Assembly (NCBI RefSeq): GCF_040829825.1 | Contig: NZ_JBFOLH010000025.1 | Length of the DNA stretch: 64,000 nucleotides | Source of the DNA: Leadbetterella sp040829825 | GTDB taxonomy: Bacteria > Bacteroidota > Bacteroidia > Cytophagales > Spirosomataceae | Direction: 5' to 3' (one strand) | Shown: one piece after another, positions 26,702 to 34,294 of the stretch | Numbering within the stretch: position 1 is the stretch's first letter | Layout: every line of letters begins with the position of its first letter | Notes under the pieces: generated by a model | The model's database searches: none | What the model saw: the letters and a program-made list of their open reading frames with translations, nothing else | Told to the model about the DNA's origin: nothing | Position numbers and translations under genes: made by a program

Positions 26702-26860
26702 ATGAAAAGCATATCTTCGAAAATCAGGAATATTCACAGGAATATATGGCTGACAGATTAGGAATTTCGCAAAGACAGTATGGAAGGATGTAAAATGGCG
26801 AAAGCAATATAGCCCTACATTATCTTGAAAAGATAAGTAAGGAATTGGATATCAAAAACG
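26702..26860 (+). pseudogene. Remnant of XRE-type HTH regulator gene
   Basis: ATG at 26702 opens MKSISSKIRNI, then the frame shifts and continues as YSQEYMADRLGISQRQYGRM, a stop codon (TAA where GAA would give ...RMENGES), then NGESNIALHYLEKISKELDIK. This is the DNA-binding helix-turn-helix of an XRE regulator (YSQEYMAxxLGISQxxYxRxENGE) carrying a small frameshifting deletion and one nonsense change, and cut off at about 26860 where the convergent acetyltransferase remnant begins. Clearly non-functional. Confidence 0.8.
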
Positions 26861-27321
26861 TCGTTATAAGAGTCAACTACTATGAAGCGGCATCCCGTTT
26901 TATTTCCTTTGTCAATAAACCAGGACTTTACAAAATCCATAAGTTGGTCACCTATTGATTTATCTTCTCCGGTAATTTTTCTGAAGTCTTTGTTTACTCC
27001 CAAACGCCCGATCAAAACAGCAGGATAGCTCTTCATCTGTTTTTGCCGGGGAATTTCCGCATTTATTTTCTTTTTTCGGGCGTTTGGAAGGGTATAGGTT
27101 TTTATACTATCGTTAGAAATGGTAAAAGCGGCAACGATCTGACTTTCATCATCATCAAATATGAAGCAGTAACTTTTTCCAAGTAGTTCGGAAGTATAGT
27201 TCAGCACATCTCTGGCAAAGAATTCATTTAAGTCATCATTACCGCAATCAAAAGGCCTGCAATTTTCCAAAATGGCTTTATTGTATACTTTTAGTGTACA
27301 CTTTTCATACAGAAAGCTCAC
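26815..27321 (-). pseudogene. GNAT acetyltransferase gene, 3'-truncated
   Basis: 168 codons. MSFLYEKCTLKVYNKAILENC... FDCGNDDLNEFF and SYPAVLIGRLGV, then RFIVVDSYN, are typical of a Bacteroidota GNAT family in which the acetyl-CoA fold continues for about 35 more residues (NGF-containing strand). Here, right after VVDSYN, the frame reads the antisense of the HTH remnant (DVFDIQFLTYLFKIM) and stops. The last strand and helix of the fold are therefore missing. A small antitoxin-like gene lies directly upstream, so this was probably a GNAT toxin-like pair. Confidence 0.72.
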
Positions 27322-27333
27322 ATTAAATTGTGT

Positions 27334-27489
27334 TTAGATTTTAGCTTTGGCCAGTATTTTTGAAGAAACCGCCACTTGTTGTGAGAATTTAACAGATGAT
27401 TTTTGGGCAATAGCATCCTGAGCATTACTATCAAACCTGACAGCTGCTGCCTCTTTTAATACCGGAACGCTTTTAATCACAATTGCCAT
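27334..27489 (-). CDS. Small antitoxin-like protein upstream of GNAT remnant
   Basis: 51 aa from the ATG at 27489 (MAIVIKSVPVLKEAAAVRF), ending 12 bases before the GNAT remnant start. Small basic-helical proteins of this type (xVIKSxPVL...ILAKAK) precede GNAT genes in other Bacteroidota and look like antitoxin partners. The reading frame is intact although the partner is truncated. Function inferred from context only. Confidence 0.55.
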   Translation of the reverse strand: MAIVIKSVPVLKEAAAVRFDSNAQDAIAQKSSVKFSQQVAVSSKILAKAKI

Positions 27490-27594
27490 AGTAACCTCTG
27501 ATAAACACATTGCAAATTTATAAATAATTTGCCACAAGACCTAATGTTCTTATTTTGAGAAAATGTTATTTAAGTGGCTCAATCCGGCCGTATC

Positions 27595-28836
27595 TTACGT
27601 ACTAATTGGAGAATAAAGCAGGGTATTGCAATTTTCGGTTGTTAAAAACTTACGAGCCGAAGTGATCATTTCATCGTGACCCACTGCTTCAAGGTGCTGA
27701 ATGCTTGTATTTGCGAGATTCACGTCCCCGGCATTGGCGGCAAAAGCGATCTTCATGGCCCGGTTCAGGATTTCAGTTTCCCCGAATTTGTCAAGAGAGA
27801 GGGCCTGCGTTTTCACTTTCCGGAGCTTTTCTTCGTAATCGCCTGCTTTCAGCGCGTCTTCCAGGCATTGTTCTATGCTGTGATCGGCTTCTTCCAGGGA
27901 TATGCCGGGGGCCAGCGAACCGTGCACAAGGAACAGCCCACTGTCGAGATACGAAATATTCTGGGCTGAAATGCCGGTAAACAGCGCCTGCTCTTTGACC
28001 AGCTTCTGGTAAAGCGGAGAGGTCTGTCCTTTCCCGAAAATATCACCGAACAGATCGAGCGCGTATTGCCCGCGCTCATATTTCTGAGGCGTATGGTAGG
28101 CTTTATAAATGGTTTTCAACGGCACTTCGGCCTGGTGCACCAGCCGGCGCGGGGCGGTTTGTGGCGGTTCTGCAGGAAAGTTTTTCGGGCTGATTTTTCC
28201 TGCCGGGATACCCCCAAACCATTTCCGGGCCAGCCTTTCCACTTCAGCGGCCGTTACCGGGCCGGCTACTGCCAGCACAGCATTGCTGGGCAGGTAATAC
28301 CGGTAGAAGAAGTCTTTTACATCGTCCATCACTGCGTTTTCAATGTGGCTGATCTCCTTGCCGATGGTAGGCCATTGATAGGGGTGCTGCCGGTAAATCA
28401 GCGGCCTGAACCTGAGCCATAGATCTCCGTAAGGCTGGTTGAGATAGCGTTGCTTGAACTCTTCGATAACCACGTTTTTCTGCACTTCCAGCACTTTGGG
28501 GTCAAAAGACAGGCCCATCATCCGGTCTGATTCCAGCCAGAAGGCGGTTTCCAGGTTTTGGGCAGGAAGCGTAATATAGTAATTGGTGATGTCAGGTGAG
28601 GTAAATGCATTGTTATTACCACCCGCTTTCTGAAGGGGCTCATCAAATGCAGGAATATGCCGTGAACCGCCGAACATCAGGTGCTCAAAGAGATGGGCAA
28701 AGCCGGTCTTTTCCGGGTGCTCGTCGCGTGATCCCACGTTATAACAGAGGTTAAAGGCGGCAGTGAGGCTCTTCGGGTCTTCGTGTACATAAACTTTGAG
28801 TCCGTTATTGAGCTCAAAGTAATTGAAATTGATCAT
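27595..28836 (-). CDS. M16 family zinc metallopeptidase
   Basis: 413 aa. The inverted zinc motif HLFEHLMF (HxxEH, about residues 47-51) with the downstream Glu in the VQKNVVIEEFKQR region (about 120) marks the catalytic M16A/B half; GGNNNAFTSPDITNYYITLP is also typical. It is a single-half subunit of about 410 aa; no inactive partner half is next to it, so it would form a homodimer or act with a distant partner. No signal peptide is obvious. It diverges from ispF with abutting promoters. Confidence 0.88.
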   Translation of the reverse strand: MINFNYFELNNGLKVYVHEDPKSLTAAFNLCYNVGSRDEHPEKTGFAHLFEHLMFGGSRHIPAFDEPLQKAGGNNNAFTSPDITNYYITLPAQNLETAFWLESDRMMGLSFDPKVLEVQKNVVIEEFKQRYLNQPYGDLWLRFRPLIYRQHPYQWPTIGKEISHIENAVMDDVKDFFYRYYLPSNAVLAVAGPVTAAEVERLARKWFGGIPAGKISPKNFPAEPPQTAPRRLVHQAEVPLKTIYKAYHTPQKYERGQYALDLFGDIFGKGQTSPLYQKLVKEQALFTGISAQNISYLDSGLFLVHGSLAPGISLEEADHSIEQCLEDALKAGDYEEKLRKVKTQALSLDKFGETEILNRAMKIAFAANAGDVNLANTSIQHLEAVGHDEMITSARKFLTTENCNTLLYSPIST

Positions 28837-28853
28837 ACAATGGTATTGAAGCC

Positions 28854-28871
28854 CAAAATTACGTAAATTTG
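28854..28871. promoter_or_regulatory. Back-to-back -7 boxes for M16 peptidase and ispF
   Basis: Minus strand TAATTTTG (28861-28854) and plus strand TAAATTTG (28864-28871) are both perfect TAnnTTTG matches, separated by 2 bases. They serve the two divergent genes, so the two promoters must compete for polymerase. Confidence 0.55.
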
Positions 28872-28891
28872 GGATTTTAATACATTAAAAT

Positions 28892-29377
28892 ATGCAATTC
28901 AGAATAGGGCACGGTTATGATGTTCATCAGCTCAGCGCAGGGTATGAGCTAAGTTTGGGAGGAATAAAAATTCCGCATACCGTGGGCTCTATGGGGCACT
29001 CAGACGCCGACGTGCTTTTGCATGCAATTTGTGATGCCATGCTGGGGGCGTTGTCGCTGGGAGATATCGGGAAACATTTCAAAAATACGGATCCGCAATG
29101 GAAAGGAATGGACAGCAAGCATTTCCTGGCCAGGGTGAATGAGATGATCGGGGAGAGAGGGTATTCGGTGGGCAATATCGATTCAACACTGATCCTGGAA
29201 GAGCCTAAAATAGGCCCGTATATCCCGGAAATGAAAAGGGTTATAGCCGAATGCCTGGGTTTGGAGCCGGATGCGGTTTCTGTCAAAGCCACCACCTCAG
29301 AAACCATGGGTTTTGTGGGGCGGAAAGAAGGCCTCCAGGCCCACGCCGTATGTATTTTATATAAAAAAGGAGCCTAG
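28892..29377 (+). CDS. ispF: 2-C-methyl-D-erythritol 2,4-cyclodiphosphate synthase
   Basis: 161 aa. GHGYDVHQL gives the zinc ligands Asp8 and His10, and HSDADVLLHAICDAMLGA the third ligand His; TTSETMGFVGRKEG is the conserved C-terminal loop. It forms MEcPP in the non-mevalonate isoprenoid pathway. Other pathway genes are not in the window. Confidence 0.97.
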   Translation: MQFRIGHGYDVHQLSAGYELSLGGIKIPHTVGSMGHSDADVLLHAICDAMLGALSLGDIGKHFKNTDPQWKGMDSKHFLARVNEMIGERGYSVGNIDSTLILEEPKIGPYIPEMKRVIAECLGLEPDAVSVKATTSETMGFVGRKEGLQAHAVCILYKKGA

Positions 29378-29403
29378 TGTGGCCGCTGAAAATAGAAAGA
29401 TTC

Positions 29404-29411
29404 TAAATTTG
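29404..29411 (+). promoter_or_regulatory. -7 box of dapA promoter
   Basis: TAAATTTG is a perfect TAnnTTTG match 17 bases before the dapA ATG. Confidence 0.5.
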
Positions 29412-29428
29412 TAAAAATATTAATAAAC

Positions 29429-30310
29429 ATGAAAGAACTATATGGCCTCGGAACAGCCTTAACTACTCCTTTTACCGAAGATAACCGGGTGGATTTTCCT
29501 GCATTGAGAAAACACCTGGATTACCTGAACAAGGAGGGTATTGACTATTACGTGGTGAACGGAACTACCGGTGAGTCGGCTACATTGAGAAAAGAGGAGA
29601 GTGCGGAGATCCTGGAATACGTAAAGCAGTACAACGGAGGTAAACGGCCGATAGTGTTTGGTATAGGAGGCAACAATACCCAGGCGGTGCTGGATACCAT
29701 TGCCCAGACCGATTTTAACGGGGTAACGGCCCTTCTTTCGGTATGTCCTTATTACAATAAGCCTTCTCAGCGGGGGATATACCTCCATTTCAAGGCCATT
29801 GCCGATGCCAGTCCGGTACCGGTAATTTTATACAATGTGCCGGGCAGAACGGTGATCTCCATGAGTGTTGAAACCATTGCCGAGCTGGCTGCGCATCCGA
29901 ATATTATCGGGTTGAAAGATGCTTCCAGCAGCATTGAAGTAGCAATAGACCTGTCCAGAACCCTTCCTGAAGATTTCCTGCTGTTGTCTGGCGATGATAA
30001 TCTTTTTACGGCTCAGGCCAGCCTGGGGTACAAAGGCGTGATTTCGGTGATTGGCAACGGTTTTCCCAAAGAGTTTTATGAGCTGGTGCAATCGGCTCTG
30101 GCCGGAGATTTTGAGAAAGCCAAGCGGCTACAGGGAAAATTCCTTGATTTTGATACCCTGCTGTATGTGGAATCGAACCCGGTAGGAATCAAATGTGTGC
30201 TGGATATCAAAGGCATATACGACGGAAGGGTACGCCTGCCTTTGGCCAAAGCTTCTGATGAGCTGTATCAGAAAATGGAGGCGTCGATGCGTAAAGAAGG
30301 TTTCTTATGA
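29429..30310 (+). CDS. dapA: 4-hydroxy-tetrahydrodipicolinate synthase
   Basis: 293 aa. NGTTGES (about 44-50) holds the substrate-site Thr pair, VILYNVPGRT the catalytic Tyr (about 134) and IGLKDAS the Schiff-base Lys (about 162). Condenses pyruvate with aspartate semialdehyde in lysine and diaminopimelate synthesis. A PAP2 phosphatase gene overlaps its stop (ATGA). Confidence 0.96.
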   Translation: MKELYGLGTALTTPFTEDNRVDFPALRKHLDYLNKEGIDYYVVNGTTGESATLRKEESAEILEYVKQYNGGKRPIVFGIGGNNTQAVLDTIAQTDFNGVTALLSVCPYYNKPSQRGIYLHFKAIADASPVPVILYNVPGRTVISMSVETIAELAAHPNIIGLKDASSSIEVAIDLSRTLPEDFLLLSGDDNLFTAQASLGYKGVISVIGNGFPKEFYELVQSALAGDFEKAKRLQGKFLDFDTLLYVESNPVGIKCVLDIKGIYDGRVRLPLAKASDELYQKMEASMRKEGFL

Positions 30311-30936
30311 TCAGGAAAGTCGTCTTTCTTTTACTGCTCCTGGGAAGTCTCCGGGGCTTTGGCCAGGAGAAAAGCTGGGATCTTAAGAAGCTGGAAGATA
30401 TTAACCTGGGCCGGAATACGAAGATGGATAAGCCCCTGGATTTTCTCAGCAATTCATCGGACTACCTGGCTATAGGTTTCCCGGCGGCCATGCTGGCGGC
30501 AGGTTATATCGGTGACAATGCAGCCCTGAAGCGGGAGGGATATACGCTGGCGGTGACTACTGCGGCTACCTATGGGATAGGGTTTGTTCTGAAGAAGGCG
30601 GTAGATAAAGACCGGCCTTATATCACCCATCCTGCTATTCAGAATTACAGGGAGTTTTCAGGAAGCTCGTTCCCTTCCGGAAGTACGGCCCTGGCTTTCT
30701 CTACGGCTACCGGGCTGTCGCTTGCCTACCCCAAATGGTATGTGATCCTGCCGTCTGCGCTGTATGCCTGCACGGTGGGGTATTCGAGGCTGCACCTCGG
30801 GGCGCATTACCCCAGTGATGTGTTTGCCGGCGCGGCCATAGGAATAGGCACGGCCTTTGCCTCCCGGAAACTGAACCAGTGGGTGCGGAATGAATCGCGG
30901 AAAAATAAGCTGAAACGCCAGGGTGGAGAATTTTGA
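30307..30936 (+). CDS. PAP2-family phosphatase
   Basis: 209 aa with a signal peptide (MIRKVVFLLLLLGSLRGFGQ). The three PAP2 signature parts are present: KKAVDKDRP (about 98-106), SSFPSGSTALAF (about 119-130) and YSRLHLGAHYPSDVFAG (about 160-176), giving catalytic His in RLHLGAHYPSD. It is a lipid- or undecaprenyl-pyrophosphate phosphatase-like protein of the envelope. Overlaps dapA by 4 bases, so co-transcribed with it. Confidence 0.88.
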   Translation: MIRKVVFLLLLLGSLRGFGQEKSWDLKKLEDINLGRNTKMDKPLDFLSNSSDYLAIGFPAAMLAAGYIGDNAALKREGYTLAVTTAATYGIGFVLKKAVDKDRPYITHPAIQNYREFSGSSFPSGSTALAFSTATGLSLAYPKWYVILPSALYACTVGYSRLHLGAHYPSDVFAGAAIGIGTAFASRKLNQWVRNESRKNKLKRQGGEF

Positions 30937-30976
30937 ACAGACCCTGTGGGGTAAATCCGGCACTAATTCTATATCG

Positions 30977-31144
30977 ATGGAAAAAAACAATACAGAAATT
31001 CAAACCCTGACCCGTAAGGAGAAGGTGGTTAAATATTTTAAGAAGCTGGGTTGGGTGGGCTTTTTCTTCTTCCTGGGCAAAGGGCTGTTGTGGCTGATCG
31101 TCCCTTACCTGGCAGCTAAGGGACTGATCAATTGTAACGGCTGA
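30977..31144 (+). CDS. Small hypothetical single-pass membrane protein
   Basis: 55 aa from the ATG at 30977 (MEKNNTEIQTLTRKEKVVKYFKK), 40 bases after the PAP2 stop. A charged N-terminus is followed by one hydrophobic segment (LGWVGFFFFLGKGLLWLIVPYL in outline) and ends in LINCNG. Proteins of this shape (about 55 aa, WGFFFFLGKGLLW-type) occur near other Bacteroidota genes; no function known. Confidence 0.6.
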   Translation: MEKNNTEIQTLTRKEKVVKYFKKLGWVGFFFFLGKGLLWLIVPYLAAKGLINCNG

Positions 31145-31148
31145 TTTT

Positions 31149-32657
31149 TTACAGGTCGAATTTGATTCCCTGCGCCAGTGGCAGGGTATTGCCGTAGTTA
31201 ATGGTGTTGGTTTGTCGCCGCATGTAGGCTTTCCAGGCGTCAGAGCCGCTTTCCCGTCCGCCACCGGTCTCTTTTTCCCCGCCGAATGCGCCGCCGATTT
31301 CGGCTCCTGAGGTGCCTATGTTGACATTGGCGATACCGCAGTCAGAGCCCCAGGCCGACAAAAAGGCTTCCGATTCTTTCAGATTTTGGGTAAATATGGC
31401 AGAAGAAAGCCCCTGGGGCACATCGTTCTGGAGTGTTATGGCCTCGTCGAGTGTTTTAAACGACAAGACATAGAGGATAGGCGCAAAGGTTTCGTGCTTC
31501 ATCACCGGAATCTGCTCCGGCACTTCAATGATGGCCGGCTGAACAAAATTTCCACCCAGTGTTTTGCCGCCGGTAAGGAGTTTGCCACCCTGCTCCTGAG
31601 CCGTTTTTATGGCTGCTTCGTAGCTTTCCACGGCATGGTGATCGATAAGCGGGCCCACATGGTTGGCGGGATCAAGCGGGTCACCGGTTTGCAGTTGCTC
31701 ATAGGCTTTCACCAGTCGTGCCGTGAGCTCTTGTATCCGCGATTCGTGCACCAGCAGGCGGCGGGTCGTGGTACATCTTTGTCCTGCAGTACCTACGGCT
31801 CCGAACACCACTGCCGGAACGGCAAGGTTAAGATCGGCGTTTTCAGTGACGATAATGGCGTTATTACCGCCCAGCTCCAGCAGGTATTTTCCCAGGCGTG
31901 CAGAAACTTTTTGGGCTACGGCCCGGCCCATCCGTGTGCTTCCGGTGGCAGAAAGGAGGGCAATGTTTTCATCGGCTGCCATGGCTTCGCCCACTTGCCG
32001 GTCACCGATAGTGAGGCAGGAAATCCCTTCCGGCAGGTTATTATTTTTCAGTACTTCACTGATGATATTCTGGCAGGCAATGGCCGATAAAGGGGTTTTT
32101 TCTGACGGTTTCCAGATGGTGGTGTTACCGCAAACCCAGGCCAGCATGCTGTTCCATGACCATACGGCCACCGGGAAGTTAAAGGCAGATATAATGCCCA
32201 CTACTCCCAGCGGGTGCCACTGTTCATACATGCGGTGTTCGGGCCTTTCAGAATGCATGGTCAGGCCATACAGCTGGCGCGAGAGCCCTACGGCCAGGTC
32301 GCAGATATCGATAATTTCCTGCACTTCGCCCAGGCCTTCCTGCAGGCTTTTTCCCATTTCAAAGGATACAAGCTTACCCAGCGCATTTTTATGCCGGCGA
32401 AAGGCATCTCCCATCTGGCGAACAATGTCACCGCGTTTGGGGGCCGGTACTTTCCGCCATACTCCGAACGCTTCTTTTGCCACGGCTACCGCTTCATGGT
32501 AGTCTGCTTCGGTGCAAAGTGTTGTAGCGGCTATAAGCCCGCCGTCTGTAGGGTTGTACGAGTGGAGCGTGCTTCCCCTGCCGTCCCTGTTTTTGAGGCC
32601 GGTAGAGAAACCGTAATTGTTTTCCTGCAGGTGAAGCTCTTGTAAGAAATCTTTCAT
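31149..32657 (-). CDS. Aldehyde dehydrogenase, ALDH7 type (aminoadipate-semialdehyde dehydrogenase-like)
   Basis: 502 aa. Catalytic Cys in AGQRCTTTRRL (about 288) and Glu in LLELGGNNAII (about 254); IISAFNFPVAVW is the cofactor loop and GENREGGG-like GEKETGGGRESGSD near the C-terminus is typical of ALDH7. Members oxidise aminoadipate semialdehyde in lysine breakdown, or act in osmo-protection; the substrate here is not shown by context. Confidence 0.9.
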   Translation of the reverse strand: MKDFLQELHLQENNYGFSTGLKNRDGRGSTLHSYNPTDGGLIAATTLCTEADYHEAVAVAKEAFGVWRKVPAPKRGDIVRQMGDAFRRHKNALGKLVSFEMGKSLQEGLGEVQEIIDICDLAVGLSRQLYGLTMHSERPEHRMYEQWHPLGVVGIISAFNFPVAVWSWNSMLAWVCGNTTIWKPSEKTPLSAIACQNIISEVLKNNNLPEGISCLTIGDRQVGEAMAADENIALLSATGSTRMGRAVAQKVSARLGKYLLELGGNNAIIVTENADLNLAVPAVVFGAVGTAGQRCTTTRRLLVHESRIQELTARLVKAYEQLQTGDPLDPANHVGPLIDHHAVESYEAAIKTAQEQGGKLLTGGKTLGGNFVQPAIIEVPEQIPVMKHETFAPILYVLSFKTLDEAITLQNDVPQGLSSAIFTQNLKESEAFLSAWGSDCGIANVNIGTSGAEIGGAFGGEKETGGGRESGSDAWKAYMRRQTNTINYGNTLPLAQGIKFDL

Positions 32658-32672
32658 GGAATGCTTTTTTTA

Positions 32673-32680
32673 CAAATATA
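32673..32680 (-). promoter_or_regulatory. -7 box of the ALDH7 gene
   Basis: The minus strand reads TATATTTG, a perfect TAnnTTTG match, 15 bases before the start. The four-palindrome array begins 58 bases further upstream. Confidence 0.5.
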
Positions 32681-32738
32681 CAATAATAACGGGTGGTTTC
32701 CGGGCTCAGAAGGCCGGGCAAGACATTATTTTGTGCTG

Positions 32739-32840
32739 ATCGTTTATATAGCCGATTTTTATAAATATCGTTTATTTATACGATAATATTAAATATCGTT
32801 TAAAATAATGATATTAGTGAATATCGGTTTTTTATATGAT
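32739..32840. promoter_or_regulatory. Array of four 18-bp palindromic operators, 28-bp period
   Basis: Four 18-bp half-palindromic units with ATCGnTTn at the left and nnnnnGAT at the right start at 32739, 32767, 32795 and 32823, exactly 28 bp apart. The left halves are ATCGTTTA, ATCGTTTA, ATCGTTTA, ATCGGTTT; the right halves are TAGCCGAT, TATACGAT, ATAATGAT, TATATGAT. The array lies between the divergent ALDH7 and satD genes and ends 2 bases before the satD -33 element. Confidence 0.85.
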
Positions 32841-32842
32841 AT

Positions 32843-32874
32843 TTTGTTGTTTTCATTCTTTTGATGTAGATTTG
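32843..32874 (+). promoter_or_regulatory. Promoter of satD-DUF3307 operon
   Basis: TTTG (32843-32846), 20 bases, TAGATTTG (32867-32874): a full match to both Bacteroidota promoter elements. It rules out the upstream ATG at 32875 as the start and supports the ATG at 32893. Confidence 0.75.
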
Positions 32875-32892
32875 ATGGAAATTAAGAGGGGA

Positions 32893-33495
32893 ATGAAAGT
32901 TGTTATAACCGGTGATATCGTTAATTCCAGGAATGTCAGGAGCGAAAAATGGCTGGCTGCATTAAAGGCAGCACTGGCTGATTTTGGCTGCGAAACGCAT
33001 GACTGGGAGATTTACAGGGGAGACAGCTTCCAGCTTGTAGTAGCGGCCGACAGGGCACTGGATGCCGTATTTTACATTAAATCGGCGCTTAAAGATACCG
33101 CCCCGCTGGATGTACGCATGGCTTTGGGGCTGGGCCACATAAGCTACCGGTCAAAGCGGGTGCTGGAGTCTAACGGCCCTGCTTTCGTGTATTCAGGCGA
33201 GTGTTTTGAACAGTTGAAAAAGCATACTCTCCGGATAAAATCGGATTTCCCGGAGCTGGACGAAACCCTGAACCTGATGTTTTCGCTGACCGACTTCATA
33301 ACGGGCAACTGGAAACCGGTTACGGCAGAGATCATTCGCCATAAATTGAAATATCCTGAGCTGACCCAGAGAAAGCTGGCCCAGCTGATGGGCCGGAAAA
33401 GCCAGGCCAGCATAAGCGAAGGCCTGAAAAGAGGAGGATATGACGAAATCAGGCACTTAATTGACTTTTATAAAATCCAAATAACAAAATTATGA
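32893..33495 (+). CDS. SatD family protein with C-terminal HTH
   Basis: 200 aa from the ATG at 32893, chosen because the promoter -7 box ends at 32874. The N-terminal domain (about 1-115) has VITGDIVNSR (Asp8), YRGDSFQLVV (Asp44), VRMALGLGHISY and FVYSGECFEQLKK; this order and spacing resembles class III nucleotidyl cyclase/GGDEF folds (ADIxxS, GDxF, RxGxxxG, Ax+L). That is my inference and not an established annotation. A helix-turn-helix lies at about 157-180 (LTQRKLAQLMGRKSQASISEGLKR). It overlaps the DUF3307 gene by 4 bases. The operator array directly upstream suggests autoregulation through the HTH. SatD was named from a Streptococcus secretion and acid tolerance locus; its biochemical role is not known to me. 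Confidence 0.82.
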   Translation: MKVVITGDIVNSRNVRSEKWLAALKAALADFGCETHDWEIYRGDSFQLVVAADRALDAVFYIKSALKDTAPLDVRMALGLGHISYRSKRVLESNGPAFVYSGECFEQLKKHTLRIKSDFPELDETLNLMFSLTDFITGNWKPVTAEIIRHKLKYPELTQRKLAQLMGRKSQASISEGLKRGGYDEIRHLIDFYKIQITKL

Positions 33496-34220
33496 TCGAA
33501 TTATCTGTACAACTCGTTTTAGCCCATCTTCTGGGTGATTTTGTCCTGCAGCCGGCTTCCTGGATACGCGACCGGAACAAACGCAGGTTTCGTTCTGCGG
33601 CCCTGTATTACCATACCGGCGTACATATCCTGTGCATGATAGTGATATTGGGCTTTAACAGCGGCTACCCGCTGGCTTTTGGGGTGATTCCCCTGTCGCA
33701 TCTGTTTATTGATGGCCTTAAAGCGAGCTTTCACGGCCGGTACAATGAGCGTATTCTGTTTTTAACCGACCAGGCACTTCATTTGCTGGTGATCGGCGGG
33801 GTAGCTTTGTATTATTTTCCCGAAGGGCTGAACCTGTCGCTTCTCCGGTCTCCGCAGGTTCTGCTGACCGTTACGGCGCTGGTTTTTATTTCCTATGCCA
33901 GCGGAATTATCCTGAAAGTATTGTTATCCAAATGGTCTACGGAGATCCGTGGCGATAAAAAGTACCAGGGAATGAGCGAGGCGGGAAGGTATATCGGCAT
34001 CCTGGAGCGGCTGTTTATTTTCTTCTTTGTTGTTACCGGAAGATGGGAGGGTGTAGGCTTTTTACTGACCGCGAAGTCGATCTTCCGTTTCGGTGACCTG
34101 ACCACGAACAAAGACCATAAATTAACCGAATATATTTTGATCGGTACACTGCTGAGCTTCGGAATAGCGGTTTTTACGGGTCTTGTATTCCGGTATATTT
34201 CAGGCCTGCTGAACGGGTAA
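33492..34220 (+). CDS. DUF3307 multi-spanning membrane protein
   Basis: 242 aa with about 6-7 membrane segments. The N-terminal half has a series of His and Asp residues at membrane-helix positions: AHLLGDFVLQ (His12, Asp16), YHTGVH (His41, His45), LSHLFIDGLK (His70, Asp74) and TDQALH (Asp93, His97). This pattern suggests a membrane-embedded metal site, possibly enzymatic. The ATG overlaps the satD stop (ATGA), so the two are made together; DUF3307 and SatD pairs recur in Bacteroidota and other phyla. Function unknown. Confidence 0.82.
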   Translation: MIELSVQLVLAHLLGDFVLQPASWIRDRNKRRFRSAALYYHTGVHILCMIVILGFNSGYPLAFGVIPLSHLFIDGLKASFHGRYNERILFLTDQALHLLVIGGVALYYFPEGLNLSLLRSPQVLLTVTALVFISYASGIILKVLLSKWSTEIRGDKKYQGMSEAGRYIGILERLFIFFFVVTGRWEGVGFLLTAKSIFRFGDLTTNKDHKLTEYILIGTLLSFGIAVFTGLVFRYISGLLNG

Positions 34221-34294
34221 CCGCTTAAAAAACAGCATTTCATTAGGAATTCCGGGCGGTATTTTGTATTTTTAAGGAATAAATCCATAAAAAT

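Noticed and set aside
32739..32840. CRISPR array
   Set aside because: The units repeat at 28 bp, but the conserved part is palindromic and only 8-10 bases are kept; there are no unique spacers of constant length and no cas genes.
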